A stretch of DNA of 64,000 nt from positions 186,001-250,000 of the forward strand of contig NZ_CP012670.1 in the NCBI RefSeq assembly GCF_004135735.1. The letters run 5' to 3'. A program made the translations under genes and the position numbers. Of this stretch, positions 53,832 through 62,842 are shown piece after piece (positions within the stretch are counted from its first letter, which is position 1; every line of letters begins with the position of its first letter). The notes under the pieces are model-generated. The model was not told the origin of the DNA and searched no databases. It saw nothing but the letters and a program-made list of their open reading frames with translations. Source of the DNA: Sorangium cellulosum (GTDB lineage: Bacteria > Myxococcota_A > Polyangia > Polyangiales > Polyangiaceae).

Positions 53832-54480
53832 GCCAGCATCTTAAAGCGACGGCGCCCGGAGCGGAGCGGGTTCCGACGTGAACGGGCGGTGAACGGGCGG
53901 TGAACGGGTAGAGAGAGGGCGCGCGAGCGATAACCCCATTCCGTTCCAGGGCGTTCCGTTCTGATCTGCGGCGCTCTGGGCGCCGTTGCCTGGCTCGGTC
54001 CGGTTGTACGGGAAAGGTCTCGCCGGGCTGCCCGGCCCGAGGAGAGGGGGTCGTCGCGCGCGGCGGGGCCCCGCCGACCTCGCCTGGACCATCTCTCCTC
54101 CGGCGCTGCCGGAGGAGAGATGGCAAACGGGCTCAGACACGGCCCGGCCCCACCGCGCGCGACGACCCCCTCTCCTCGGGCCTACCGTCGACTCCTGTTC
54201 AACCAGCGCAGGGCTTGGCCCTCCGCGAGACGAACATGGGCACCTGTCTGCAGAACGAGGAGAGAGGCCACGGGGTGAGCGCGCGGATCCAATCCCGACA
54301 GGGATCGTCGCGATCCGAGCGCTCAGCATCTGCCGGGGATCCCTCGCCGGATCTGCCGAGGACTCCTCGCTGGCCTCCCAGGAGGGCACGCATGGAATAC
54401 GCGCGTGGATTGGCGTCCAGCGCCCACGTGCTGCTCGATCCCGATCGCGCTGAGTGCCCCTTGGTATAGCTTCCGCCGCC
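53832..54480. other. Intergenic gap with nested palindromic element
   Basis: A 649-bp space between divergent transporter and peptidase genes. Near 53880 an 11-bp GTGAACGGGCG motif repeats three times. A 149-bp nested palindrome fills 54034-54182. The rest shows no gene. Confidence 0.55.
54034..54182. mobile_element. Nested palindrome, MITE-like (149 bp)
   Basis: Terminal arms of 37 bp (54034-54070 and 54146-54182) are inverted copies differing at one position, starting GGCCCGAGGAGAGGGGG. Inside lies a perfect 15-bp stem (54089-54103 with 54109-54123, CCATCTCTCCTCCGG) with a 5-nt loop. No transposase is encoded and no clear target duplication flanks it, so mobility is only a guess. It would fold as a cruciform or a long RNA hairpin. 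Confidence 0.6.
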
Positions 54481-56049
54481 ATGCGCACGCCTCTCCTCGT
54501 ATGGCTCACCATCAACCTGCTCTCCGCGTCGATCGCCGCCTGCGGGGACGACGCCGGTAGCGGCCCGCTCCCAGGCATAGGTGGCGCAGGCGGCGCCGCG
54601 GAAGGCAGCGACGGCGCAGGCGGCGCCGCGGAAGGCAGCGACGGCGCAGGCGGCGCCGCGGAAGGCAGCGGCGCCGCGGAGAGCGCAGGCGGCGCCGCGG
54701 AAGGCAGCGGCGGCGCAGGCGGCGCCGCGGAGGGCGGCGTGGAGGCGGCCGGCGCGGGCGACCTCGTGGAGCAGCTCAGGGCCATACCGGGCCTCACCGT
54801 CGAGGAGCAGGACTCGGACCTTCCAGGCTATCGCTATCTCGTGATGGAGATCGAGCAGCCGGCTGATCACGGCGAGCCCGATGGGGCGCGGTTCCAGCAG
54901 CGCCTGGTGCTCCATCACCGAGATCCCGCCGCGCCGGTGGTGCTCGTCACCGAGGGATACTCCATCTACCCGGAGTCCCAGTGGCTCGACGAGCCCGCCG
55001 AGCTGCTCGCCGCCAACCAGATCCGGGTCGAGCACCGCTTCTTCACCCCCTCCCGCCCCGCGCCCGCAGACTGGTCGATGCTCACCATCGAGCAGGCCGC
55101 CGCGGACCTGCACCACGTCATCGCGTCGATCCGGCCGCTCTACCAGGGCAAATGGATCTCCACCGGCGTAAGCAAAGGCGGGATGACCTCGGTCTATCAC
55201 CGCCGCTTCTTCCCCGCCGACGTGGACGGCACCGTGGCCTACGTGGCCCCGCACAGCCTCGGGGGCCCCGACCCGCGCTACCTCGATTTCGTGGCCGAGC
55301 GCGGCGAGCCGGCGTGCCGACAGGCCCTGCAGGACTTCCAGCGCGAGGCGCTGCTGCGGCGCTCGGCCATGGTGGAGCGCATGGAGGACGAGGCCGCGGA
55401 GGAAGGCTTCACCTACGATGTCCTCGGCGTCGAGCGGACCCTGGAGGTCGCTGTGCTCGATACCGTCTTCTCCTTCTGGCAGTACCAGCGCGCGAGCCTG
55501 TGCGCCGACGTCCCGACCGCCGCGTCGAGCGACGAGGAAGTCTGGGCCTTCCTCGAGCAGGTCGCCTCTCCCTCGCTGTGGTCCGATCCCTACCTCCTCG
55601 CGTTCGAGCCGTACCACTGGCAGGCGGCGACGCAGCTCGGCTATCCGGGCGTGGCCGAGGCGCACCTCGCCGACCTCCTGAGGCACCCGGGCACCGACGT
55701 GCCCCCGGCGTTCCTCCTGCCCGGCCCCGGCAAGACCCCGGCCTACGATCCCGGCGCGATGCAGGACGTCTCCCGCTGGCTCACCTCCGAGGGCGAGCGG
55801 CTCCTCTTCATCTACGGCGAGAACGACCCCTACACGGCCGCGGCCTTCGAGCTCGGGCACGCGCGGGACACACACCGCTTCATCGCGCCGGAAGGAAACC
55901 ACGGCGCCGTCATCGGCGATCTCGCGCCCGCCGATCGGGAGCAGGCCCTGAAGGCGCTGGAAGCCTGGACCGGCGTCGCGCCGAGCCCGCACGCCCCGAC
56001 GTCGTTCCGGAGGCCGCTCCGGGATCCGCGCTGGAGGATGCGCCTTTAG
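54481..56049 (+). CDS. S37-family tripeptidyl aminopeptidase (PS-10 type), lipoprotein
   Basis: A 522-residue secreted serine peptidase. Signal WLTINLLSASIAACGDD ends at a lipidated Cys. A 50-residue spacer of GAGGAAEGSD decapeptides follows. The catalytic domain matches family S37: RFQQRLVLHHRDPAAPVVLVTEGY, nucleophile Ser231 in STGVSKGGMTSVYHRRFFPADVDGTVAYVAP, and late segments LLFIYGENDPYTAAAF (Asp) and EGNHGAVIG (His). It would trim peptides outside the cell. The ATG has its own start after a short non-coding leader. Confidence 0.9.
   Translation: MRTPLLVWLTINLLSASIAACGDDAGSGPLPGIGGAGGAAEGSDGAGGAAEGSDGAGGAAEGSGAAESAGGAAEGSGGAGGAAEGGVEAAGAGDLVEQLRAIPGLTVEEQDSDLPGYRYLVMEIEQPADHGEPDGARFQQRLVLHHRDPAAPVVLVTEGYSIYPESQWLDEPAELLAANQIRVEHRFFTPSRPAPADWSMLTIEQAAADLHHVIASIRPLYQGKWISTGVSKGGMTSVYHRRFFPADVDGTVAYVAPHSLGGPDPRYLDFVAERGEPACRQALQDFQREALLRRSAMVERMEDEAAEEGFTYDVLGVERTLEVAVLDTVFSFWQYQRASLCADVPTAASSDEEVWAFLEQVASPSLWSDPYLLAFEPYHWQAATQLGYPGVAEAHLADLLRHPGTDVPPAFLLPGPGKTPAYDPGAMQDVSRWLTSEGERLLFIYGENDPYTAAAFELGHARDTHRFIAPEGNHGAVIGDLAPADREQALKALEAWTGVAPSPHAPTSFRRPLRDPRWRMRL
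54583..54740. repeat. 30-bp tandem repeats encoding a Gly/Ala linker
   Basis: About five imperfect 30-bp units (GGCGCAGGCGGCGCCGCGGA-type) encode GAGGAAEGSD decapeptides between the lipid anchor and the S37 catalytic domain. Confidence 0.88.
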
Positions 56050-56308
56050 GGGGCGAGCCCCTCACCTCCGGGCCCGGGCGGCGCCTCGAGGCGCGTTGCA
56101 GACGAGGACCTGCTCGATCGCCTCGACGAGGACCTGCTCGACCACCCACGTCGCCGGATCCCGGTCCGGTGCGGACAGGGCCGCACGTCCCGCGTGCGTG
56201 CGCCGGACTGGCCCTTTTTCCAGCGGCGGCGGTCGCGGGCCGGGGGCGCGGCGACGCGGCCGCGCGGGGCGTTGCCTGCCCTCGCCGTTTCGTGCTGTCC
56301 TGCTCGAT

Positions 56309-57652
56309 ATGATGGCTTCCTGGCGCACGGCCCTCCCCCCTTGTCTCCTCGTGCTGACGGCCGCCGCGGCCGCGGGCTGCTCGACCTCGGTGGAGGCCGA
56401 TCAGGCGCAAGCGGCCGACGACTGCTCGACGGTGGGGCAGAACCGGTTCCTGTTCGAGCTGATGAAGGACGTCTATCTCTGGCACGACCTCGTGCCCGAC
56501 GTGGCGTACGAGGATTACCCCTCTCCCGAGGCGCTGCTCCAGGACCTCGTCCACGAGGAGCGCGATCGCTGGAGCTACATCATGAGCAAGAGCGACCAGG
56601 AGGCGTATTACGACGAGGCGCGCATGCTCGGGTTCGGCTTCCGGTGGATGTTCGACGAGGAGGACAGCGTCCGGTTCGCGATGATCTATCCCGGCTCGCC
56701 GGTCAGCGAGGCGGGCCTGCGCCGGGGCGACAAGGTGCTGGAGATCAACGGGCTCACGATCGACCAGATCGCGAAGGACGACCTCTGGGAGGAGGTGAGC
56801 GGCCCCGACGAGGAAGGCTACGAGATGACGCTGACGATCGAGCGCGCCGGCGCCGAGGTCTTCACGAGCGCCGTTCGAAAGGCGTGGTTCACCCTCACCT
56901 CCGTGCTGAGCCCGCGGGTCGTGCAGGCCGGGTCCAGGAAGGCCGGCTACTTCATGCTCACGAGCTTCGTCGAGCCCACGAGGGCAGAGCTCGACAGCGC
57001 CTTCGCGATGTTCCGGGAGGAGGAGATCGACGATCTCATCCTCGACCTGCGCTACAACGGCGGCGGGCGCCTCGACGTCGAGCGGCACCTCGCGAGCCTG
57101 ATCCACCAGCCCGAGCAGGTGGGCGCGCTGCTCGACCTCACCACGCACAACGAGCGGCACCGCGAGTGGGACAAGCGGACCGTGTTCGAGGAGCTCGACC
57201 AGGTCCCCGCCGTGTCGCGCCTGGTCGTCATCACCTCCGGCGGGACGGCCTCCGCGAGCGAGGTGCTGATCAACAGCCTGCGTCCGTACCTGGACGTCAC
57301 GCTCGTCGGCTCGACGACCCACGGGAAGCCCGTCGGCATGTACGGCTGGCATCACTGCGACAAGACGATCAACCCGATCGCGTTCCGGGTGGTCAACGCG
57401 GACGGAGAGGGCGACTACTTCGACGGCATGGCCCCCGACTGCGTCGCCGAGGACGCGCTCGGGGTGGAGCTCGGCGACGCGAGCGAGGCGTCCCTCGCCG
57501 AGGCGCTGCACGTCCTCGAGCACGGGGCCTGCTCGGCCTCCGCGGCGCCCGCCGGGGCGGGCGAGCGGCGCGCCGTGCTGAGCGAGCGGCGCGCCGCCCC
57601 GCGACGCGAGATCCCCTGGCGCGGCTTCCGGCGCGAGGTCGGCGCGCTCTGA
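56309..57652 (+). CDS. S41-family C-terminal processing-type peptidase, lipoprotein
   Basis: A 447-residue exported protease. The signal LLVLTAAAAAGCSTS has a lipobox, Cys near 22. A helical N-domain (FELMKDVYLWHDLVPDV) precedes a PDZ domain (GFGFRWMFDEEDSVRFAMIYPGSPVSEAGLRRGDKVLEIN) and an S41 core: LILDLRYNGGG and the nucleophile Ser315 in GTASASEVLINSL with Lys340 in HGKPVGMYG. The 25-residue Ser-Lys spacing equals that of the plant D1 protease. It probably processes envelope proteins. It lies 259 bp after the S37 gene. Confidence 0.92.
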   Translation: MMASWRTALPPCLLVLTAAAAAGCSTSVEADQAQAADDCSTVGQNRFLFELMKDVYLWHDLVPDVAYEDYPSPEALLQDLVHEERDRWSYIMSKSDQEAYYDEARMLGFGFRWMFDEEDSVRFAMIYPGSPVSEAGLRRGDKVLEINGLTIDQIAKDDLWEEVSGPDEEGYEMTLTIERAGAEVFTSAVRKAWFTLTSVLSPRVVQAGSRKAGYFMLTSFVEPTRAELDSAFAMFREEEIDDLILDLRYNGGGRLDVERHLASLIHQPEQVGALLDLTTHNERHREWDKRTVFEELDQVPAVSRLVVITSGGTASASEVLINSLRPYLDVTLVGSTTHGKPVGMYGWHHCDKTINPIAFRVVNADGEGDYFDGMAPDCVAEDALGVELGDASEASLAEALHVLEHGACSASAAPAGAGERRAVLSERRAAPRREIPWRGFRREVGAL

Positions 57653-57736
57653 GCGCGGCGCCGGGCGGGCGCACCTCGCGGCGCTCTCGTCCGGCAGGTG
57701 GCTGCACGGCGGGGCCGCCGGCGCCGAGCCGCGCCG

Positions 57737-58492
57737 TCAGTGCTGCGCGAGCACGCCCAGCATCTCGAACGGATTCGCCTCGTACTCCTGCTCTGTCATG
57801 AAGCCCTCGAGGTCGAGCCACTCCACGAGAGGTCGGCACGCTTGCACACGCCAGGGCCCGAGGAGCGCCGTCATCTCGTCGAGCGTGCGCGGGTAGGCGT
57901 TCACCCTGGCGAGGGTCGCGGCGTCGCTGAGCTGGCCGCCCGCGGCGGGGTCGCGCAGCGCGACGAAGCTGAGGGCCAGCACGCTGCCGCGAGCGCAGAA
58001 CGCGTGCATCTGCTGAAGGAGATCGCGCGCGTCCTCGTCGTTCATCATGTACACGATACCGATGCAGCCCACCGCGATGCGGCGATCGGCGCCGAAGAAC
58101 TGCGCCGCCGCCGCGAGCAGCGGCGCCGGCGCGCGCACGTCGGCCTGGACATAGCGCATGTTCGGCCTGTCCGAGAGGAGCCGCTCGCCGTAGATCACGC
58201 TCACCGGATCGTTGTCCGAGAACAGGATGCGCGCCTCGGGCAGGTGGTCGTTGAGGTGGCCCTGCGTCGGCAGCCCCGAGGCGAGATCGAGCACGTTCGT
58301 GATCCCCGCGTCCAACCATTGCTCCGCCACGAGCTGGATGAACCAGCGGTTGAGCCTCGCCCATTTCGGATAGGTCGGCAGGATCTTCAAGATCGCCGCG
58401 GCGGCGTTGCGATCCACCGCGAAGTTGTGGTGCCCTCCGAGGACGTAATCGTAAACCCGACCGATGTGCGGCTTGCTGGTGTCGATCTCCAT
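57737..58492 (-). CDS. SAM-dependent methyltransferase (DUF574/Methyltransf_19)
   Basis: A 251-residue protein of the DUF574 methyltransferase family, common in actinomycetes. DTSKPHIGRVYDYVLGGHHNFAVDR is the family opening, and NVLDLASGLPTQGHLND is the SAM-binding loop. It also has ARILFSDNDPVSVIYG, VGCIGIVYMMNDEDARDLL and AFCARGSVLALSFV. The substrate is unknown. It starts 34 bp after the STAS gene stop on the same strand, so it is probably part of a stress-signalling operon. Confidence 0.9.
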   Translation of the reverse strand: MEIDTSKPHIGRVYDYVLGGHHNFAVDRNAAAAILKILPTYPKWARLNRWFIQLVAEQWLDAGITNVLDLASGLPTQGHLNDHLPEARILFSDNDPVSVIYGERLLSDRPNMRYVQADVRAPAPLLAAAAQFFGADRRIAVGCIGIVYMMNDEDARDLLQQMHAFCARGSVLALSFVALRDPAAGGQLSDAATLARVNAYPRTLDEMTALLGPWRVQACRPLVEWLDLEGFMTEQEYEANPFEMLGVLAQH

Positions 58493-58526
58493 GGTCCCCT
58501 CCGGGTGCGAGCGCGCGGCGCGCACG

Positions 58527-59399
58527 TCAGCGGCCGCGGTACGAGCGGCTGGATCCGTCCTTCGGCGGCGCGACCCTGCGCACGTCGAGCCCTTCGCGTC
58601 GCAGCGCGTGGACGACGCCGCTCTGCAGGTTGGCCAGGACGACGATGCCCCCGAGCTCGGCGCCGTGATGGCACAGCGCGCGGGCGAGCTCGGGGCGGAT
58701 GCCGACCAGCACCGGGTGGGCCCCGACGAGGTCGAGGGCGCGCGCGGTGCGCACCAGCGCGGCGACGACCTCCGCGTCCACGGCCGGCACGCCGGTCACG
58801 TCGATGATGACGGTGCGCGCTTGCCGGTCCACCACGTCCCGCAGCAAGGACTCCGTGATCCTGCCGGCGCGCTCGATGTCGAGCTCCCCGATGAGCGGCA
58901 GCACCAGGATGTGGTCGTACACGGGCATGATCGGCGTCGAGAGCTCCAGGATCACGCGGCGCAGCTCGCCCTCGCGGTCCTGTATCGCCCGCTCGAGCGC
59001 GCGCTGTATCTCGTCGCGCTGGATGCCAATCTCGAGCCGCTCCTCTTCTGCCACCGCGTCCACGAGCAGCGTCAGGTAGTCGTTCACGCGCGCCACCTCC
59101 TCCAGCGCGTCGGTCGTCCTCTCCGGCAGGCGCTGCAGCACCTCGCGCACGAGGGCGCGGCTCATCCCGAGGAGGGCGCGCAGCCCGAGCCCCTGCTGCC
59201 CGAGCGCGCGTCCGAGCGACAGGACGGGCGCCGCGTCGCCGGAGCCGAGGAACTGGAGCAGCCCGGCGAGGATCTGCTGCGCGACCTGCGGCAATCGGAA
59301 CGGGGGGAGGCCGCTGCGGTTGTGCGCGACGTTGTCCTTCAGCGCCTTCGCCGCGCTCCTCGCCAGCGCCTGATGCTCCGGGTCGATCCAGCTCTGCAT
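58527..59399 (-). CDS. RsbR-like STAS-domain stressosome protein
   Basis: A 290-residue RsbR-type protein. The N-terminal helical sensor (residues 1-145) resembles non-heme globin-like RsbR sensors. The STAS domain follows: ILELSTPIMPVYDHILVLPLIGELD, RTVIIDVTGVPAVDAEVVAALVRTARALDLVG and VLVGIRPELARAL. Thr202 in the DVTG motif is where RsbT phosphorylates RsbR. RsbS and RsbT are not nearby. It lies in an operon with a DUF574 methyltransferase. Confidence 0.9.
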   Translation of the reverse strand: MQSWIDPEHQALARSAAKALKDNVAHNRSGLPPFRLPQVAQQILAGLLQFLGSGDAAPVLSLGRALGQQGLGLRALLGMSRALVREVLQRLPERTTDALEEVARVNDYLTLLVDAVAEEERLEIGIQRDEIQRALERAIQDREGELRRVILELSTPIMPVYDHILVLPLIGELDIERAGRITESLLRDVVDRQARTVIIDVTGVPAVDAEVVAALVRTARALDLVGAHPVLVGIRPELARALCHHGAELGGIVVLANLQSGVVHALRREGLDVRRVAPPKDGSSRSYRGR

Positions 59400-60046
59400 A
59401 GAATCCCCGCTTCCTCGGCCTCATGCCTCGTATGGGTGACCAGGGGATGAACGGATCCGCTCGTCTTCCGCCGCGCGCGCCCGCCACCGGGCCACGCTGG
59501 AGTGGACCTCGGCGCCATGCCGCGACCCGCTCGTCACGGAGACGAAACTTTGATGACTTCGCAAGATATCTCCCCCGCGAGATGTCGTCTCGCGCCCCCG
59601 CCCGGCGCCTCTACATTATCAGTATTCTCGCCGCGTGTGCTCGATCGCGAGCGCCGCGCGTGGCGGCGCGATCCTCTCGCGAGGTGGGCTCCGCGCCTCA
59701 TGAGAGGATTGCGCCGCTCCCCCGAGAGGACGAGCCTACTGCGCTTCCGCCTCGGGATAAAACCGATCTCGATGGCCGCGAGGACCTCCGTGTCGGCGGC
59801 CGTTCCGGGCGGCGGCGCGCGAAGTCGACAGGGACAGACCGGCTCCGCCGGAGGTCGCGCCGCGCGCCCCCGGCGAGCGGCGCCAGCGCGTGGCCGAGCA
59901 CCTCCGCCCGACGGCCGCCGGATCCCTCCGCGCCGGCGCGGCGCGGCGTCAGCGCCCGGGACGCAGCGATCGGCTTGACACCCTGCCCATCATGACAGAC
60001 AGTCCTCCAGCATAACGGACGAACCATCGTCTCAAGGAGGAACGCC
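59400..60046. other. Intergenic gap, promoter of the peroxiredoxin gene
   Basis: No gene is credible here; the 190-codon frame across it is Arg/Pro/Ser-rich. The 59540-59630 stretch is less GC-rich and probably carries the divergent STAS-operon promoter. A TTGACA (59975-59980) precedes the peroxiredoxin, but no good -10 pairs with it. Confidence 0.5.
60034..60040 (+). promoter_or_regulatory. Strong Shine-Dalgarno of the peroxiredoxin gene
   Basis: AAGGAGG with a 6-nt spacer to ATG fixes the peroxiredoxin start and implies high translation. Confidence 0.85.
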
Positions 60047-60685
60047 ATGAGCCTGCAACTCGGCAGCATCGCACCCGATTTCGAGCAAGCTTCCACGGAG
60101 GGGACCCTCCGGTTCCACGAGTGGGCCGGGAGCTCGTGGGTCATCCTGTTCTCCCACCCGAAAGATTTCACGCCGGTCTGCACGACGGAGCTCGGCGTGG
60201 TGGCGCAGCTCAAGCCGGAGTTCGACAAGCGCGGCGTGAAGCCCATCGCCCTCAGCGTCGACGACGTCGACTCGCACAAGCGCTGGACCGTGGATATCGA
60301 GGAGACGCAGCGCACGAAGCTGAACTATCCGATCCTCGCCGACGTGGACCGGAAGGTCTCGACCCTTTACGGGATGATCCACCCGCAGGCGAGCGACACG
60401 CTGACGGTCCGCTCGGTGTTCATCATCGACCCGAACAAGAAGATCCGCTTGACGCTCACCTATCCGGCGAGCACCGGGCGCAATTTCGACGAGCTCCTGC
60501 GCGTCATCGACTCGCTCCAGCTCACGGACAACCACGCGGTCGCGACGCCCGCCAACTGGAAGGACGGCGACGAGGTGGTGATCGTCCCCTCGATCCAGGA
60601 CCCGGAGGTCCTCGCGCAGAAGTTCCCGAAGGGCTACAACGCGGTCCGGCCCTACCTGCGCCTCACCCCGCAGCCCAACCGCTGA
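60047..60685 (+). CDS. 1-Cys peroxiredoxin (Prx6/AhpC-TSA family)
   Basis: A 212-residue peroxidase. The peroxidatic Cys45 lies in HPKDFTPVCTTELG; no second conserved resolving Cys is seen, which fits the Prx6 group. It has LTVRSVFIIDPNKKIRLTLTYPASTGRNFDELLRVIDSLQ and the long C-terminal extension (TPANWKDGDEVVIVPSI) that pairs subunits. It reduces peroxides in the cytosol. An exceptionally strong AAGGAGG ribosome site sits 6 nt before the ATG. Confidence 0.95.
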   Translation: MSLQLGSIAPDFEQASTEGTLRFHEWAGSSWVILFSHPKDFTPVCTTELGVVAQLKPEFDKRGVKPIALSVDDVDSHKRWTVDIEETQRTKLNYPILADVDRKVSTLYGMIHPQASDTLTVRSVFIIDPNKKIRLTLTYPASTGRNFDELLRVIDSLQLTDNHAVATPANWKDGDEVVIVPSIQDPEVLAQKFPKGYNAVRPYLRLTPQPNR

Positions 60686-60913
60686 GGCGATGATCGACAC
60701 GCCCCCGCGCCGCGGCGCGAGGGCGCACGGCGACCCGGCGCGCCGGGCGAACGCCGCGCCGGGCGAGGCGTCGCCGGGCCGCGAGGTCGGCGCGGCGCGC
60801 GAGCGCACACCGCGCCGCCCCGGACCTCGCCGCGCTTGAACCCTCTGAGCGTTTTGATGTAATGACCGGAACATTCCGGAGACGGCAGGGTGTCCGTCTG
60901 GAGGGGAGGAATC

Positions 60914-61930
60914 GTGTCGCGACGCCGGTCTGTCTGGATTGCTGCGGGAGTCGTTGTGCTCGGTCTCGGCGCGCCCGCGGTGGGCGTCGTCGCCCCCGCG
61001 CCGGCCGCCGCCGAGGAGCAGCCCGCCGCGCCGGGCGCCGCCGCGCCGGCGGGCGGCGCTGCCGCGGGGACGGCTGCGCCCGGGCCGCCGGGGGGCGGGG
61101 AGCAGGAGCCGACCGCGGCGGAGATCGCCGCGGCGATGCAGCGGTTCGATGCCGGGCTGAACCTCCGGAGCGGGAAGGTGACGGTCGGCGACGACCTGGC
61201 CGAGCTCGACGTGCCGGAGGCCTTCCGGTTCACGGGCCCCGAGGGCGCCGAGAAGGTGCTCATGGCCTGGGGCAACCCGCCCGGCTCGGAGGCGCTCGGC
61301 ATGCTGTTCCCGGCCGGCGTGAGCCCGATCGCCGACGACTCGTGGGGGGTCGTCATCAGCTACGTGGAGGAGGGCCACGTCGAGGACGACGACGCGAAAG
61401 AGATCGACTTCGGAGAGCTCCTGGCCGAGATGCAGAAGGAGACCAGCGACGAGAACCCGGAGCGAAAGAAGGCGGGCTTCCCGGCGGTGCGCCTCGTCGG
61501 CTGGGCCGAGCCGCCGCACTACGACGCTGCGACGAGGAAGCTGTTCTGGGCCAAGGAGCTCGAGTTCGAGGGCAACGAGGACCGCACGCTCAACTACTCC
61601 ATCCGCGTGCTCGGGCGCAAAGGCGTGCTCGAGCTGAACGCGGTCTCCGGCATGAAGCAGCTCACGACGGTGCGGAGCGAGATGCAGCGCGTGCTCGGCT
61701 TCGTCGAATTCAAGCCCGGCAACCGGTACGAGGACTTCAACCCGGACATCGACCAGGTCGCCGCCTACGGCATCGGCGCCCTGGTCGCCGGCAAGGTGGC
61801 GGCCAAGGCGGGGCTGTTCAAGGGGCTGCTCGCCTTCCTGGTCGCCAGCAAGAAGCTGGTCATCGCGGGCCTCTTGGCGGCCGTCGGCGGCGCCAAGGTG
61901 ATCTGGGACAGGGTCCGCGGCCGCGCCTAG
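60914..61930 (+). CDS. DUF2167 membrane-anchored protein
   Basis: A 338-residue protein from a GTG that has GGAGGGGAGGA just upstream; another GTG 24 nt earlier lacks this. The signal VWIAAGVVVLGLGAPAVGVV is followed by a Pro/Ala linker. The DUF2167 domain has FDAGLNLRSGKVTVGDDLAELDVPEAFRF, WGVVISYVEEGHVEDDDAKEIDF and GWAEPPHYDAATRKLFWAKEL. Near the C-terminus a hydrophobic segment (KLVIAGLLAAVGGAKVIW) and a basic end anchor it. The function is unknown in the family. Confidence 0.88.
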   Translation: MSRRRSVWIAAGVVVLGLGAPAVGVVAPAPAAAEEQPAAPGAAAPAGGAAAGTAAPGPPGGGEQEPTAAEIAAAMQRFDAGLNLRSGKVTVGDDLAELDVPEAFRFTGPEGAEKVLMAWGNPPGSEALGMLFPAGVSPIADDSWGVVISYVEEGHVEDDDAKEIDFGELLAEMQKETSDENPERKKAGFPAVRLVGWAEPPHYDAATRKLFWAKELEFEGNEDRTLNYSIRVLGRKGVLELNAVSGMKQLTTVRSEMQRVLGFVEFKPGNRYEDFNPDIDQVAAYGIGALVAGKVAAKAGLFKGLLAFLVASKKLVIAGLLAAVGGAKVIWDRVRGRA

Positions 61931-61964
61931 AGGACCGATCACGTTGAACAAGCGAGAGCTCAAC

Positions 61965-62009
61965 CGCCAAGGACGCCAACGAGAGAATCAATTCTTGGCG
62001 TCCTTGGCG
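61965..62009. repeat. REP-like inverted repeat, CCGCCAAGG family, copy 3
   Basis: CGCCAAGGACGCCAA (61965-61979) pairs perfectly with TTGGCGTCCTTGGCG (61995-62009) across a 15-nt loop. It lies 35 bp after the DUF2167 stop, where it could terminate transcription, and matches the motif at 34871 and 37232. Confidence 0.82.
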
Positions 62010-62106
62010 CCTTGACGGTTCAAAAGACCCCTCCTTCAGCCAAGGTACCACCACCCAGCCGAGCTCGGCCTGGACGGCGGCTCCGTTGTGGGCTATACCA
62101 GAAGTC

Positions 62107-62121
62107 GGAACGCAATTCCGA
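62107..62121. promoter_or_regulatory. Probable IclR operator
   Basis: CGGAACGCAATTCCG: perfect 5-bp arms CGGAA/TTCCG around five bases, ending 3 nt before the IclR start codon. The form resembles IclR-family sites (GGAA...TTCC) and suggests autoregulation. Confidence 0.6.
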
Positions 62122-62124
62122 ATA

Positions 62125-62838
62125 ATGGAACGGTCGGGAACGGTCGACAAGGCGGTGCGCGCCCTCGAGGCGCTGCGCTCGAGCGGCGGCGTCGCGTCCC
62201 TCGCGGAGCTCGCGGAGCGCCTCCGCATGCCCAAGGCCACGCTGCACCGGCTGCTCGCGTCGCTCGCCGCGCACGCGCTGGTCGAGCAGGACGGGGAGGG
62301 GCGCTACCGGCTCGGCGTCGGCCTCATCCGGCTCGGCCTCGGGGCCCAGGCGATCGACGCGGTCGCGCGCGTGGCCAGGCCCGAGCTGGAGCGGGCGACG
62401 GCCGCCTTCGGCGAGACGTTCTTCCTCGTCGCCGCGCGCGGGGGGCGGCTCGTCGTGCTCGACAAGGTCGAGGGCACGGGGCTGCTCCGCGCGGCGCCCA
62501 CCGTCGGCGCCGAGGTCCCGGTCGACGTCACGGCGAGCGGCCGGCTCTACCTCGCGCACGCGCCCGAGCTCGTGGGCGCCGCGGCCGCGGGCCGCGCCGC
62601 GCCGCGGGCCGTGCGGGAGGCGCGGCGGCGCGGCTACGACATCAACGAGGCGGAGTGGATCGACGGGCTCACCGTGATCGCGGCCCCGGTGCTCGCGCAC
62701 GGCGCCCTCCACGGCTGCATCGCCTGCGCCGCGGCGGCGCCCAGCCTGCGCGGCGAGCGCCTGGACGCGGCGGTGCGCCACACGCGCGACGCCGCCGGGC
62801 GCGTCGCGCGCTCTCTCGAGGGGGGAACCAGGAGGTGA
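62125..62838 (+). CDS. IclR-family transcriptional regulator
   Basis: A 237-residue regulator. The N-terminal winged HTH (TVDKAVRALEALRSSGGVASLAELAERLRMPKATLHRLLASLAAHALVEQDG) leads to an effector domain (RRGYDINEAEWIDGLTVIAAPVL). The ATG chosen is preceded directly by the candidate operator, and its N-terminus MERSGTVDKAVRAL matches relatives. The next gene starts 4 nt after its stop, so the aminotransferase is its likely target. Confidence 0.92.
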   Translation: MERSGTVDKAVRALEALRSSGGVASLAELAERLRMPKATLHRLLASLAAHALVEQDGEGRYRLGVGLIRLGLGAQAIDAVARVARPELERATAAFGETFFLVAARGGRLVVLDKVEGTGLLRAAPTVGAEVPVDVTASGRLYLAHAPELVGAAAAGRAAPRAVREARRRGYDINEAEWIDGLTVIAAPVLAHGALHGCIACAAAAPSLRGERLDAAVRHTRDAAGRVARSLEGGTRR

Positions 62839-62842
62839 CGGC

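Noticed and set aside
59423..59995. 190-codon plus-strand frame ahead of peroxiredoxin
   Set aside because: Arg/Ser/Pro low complexity with no ribosome site; treated as intergenic.
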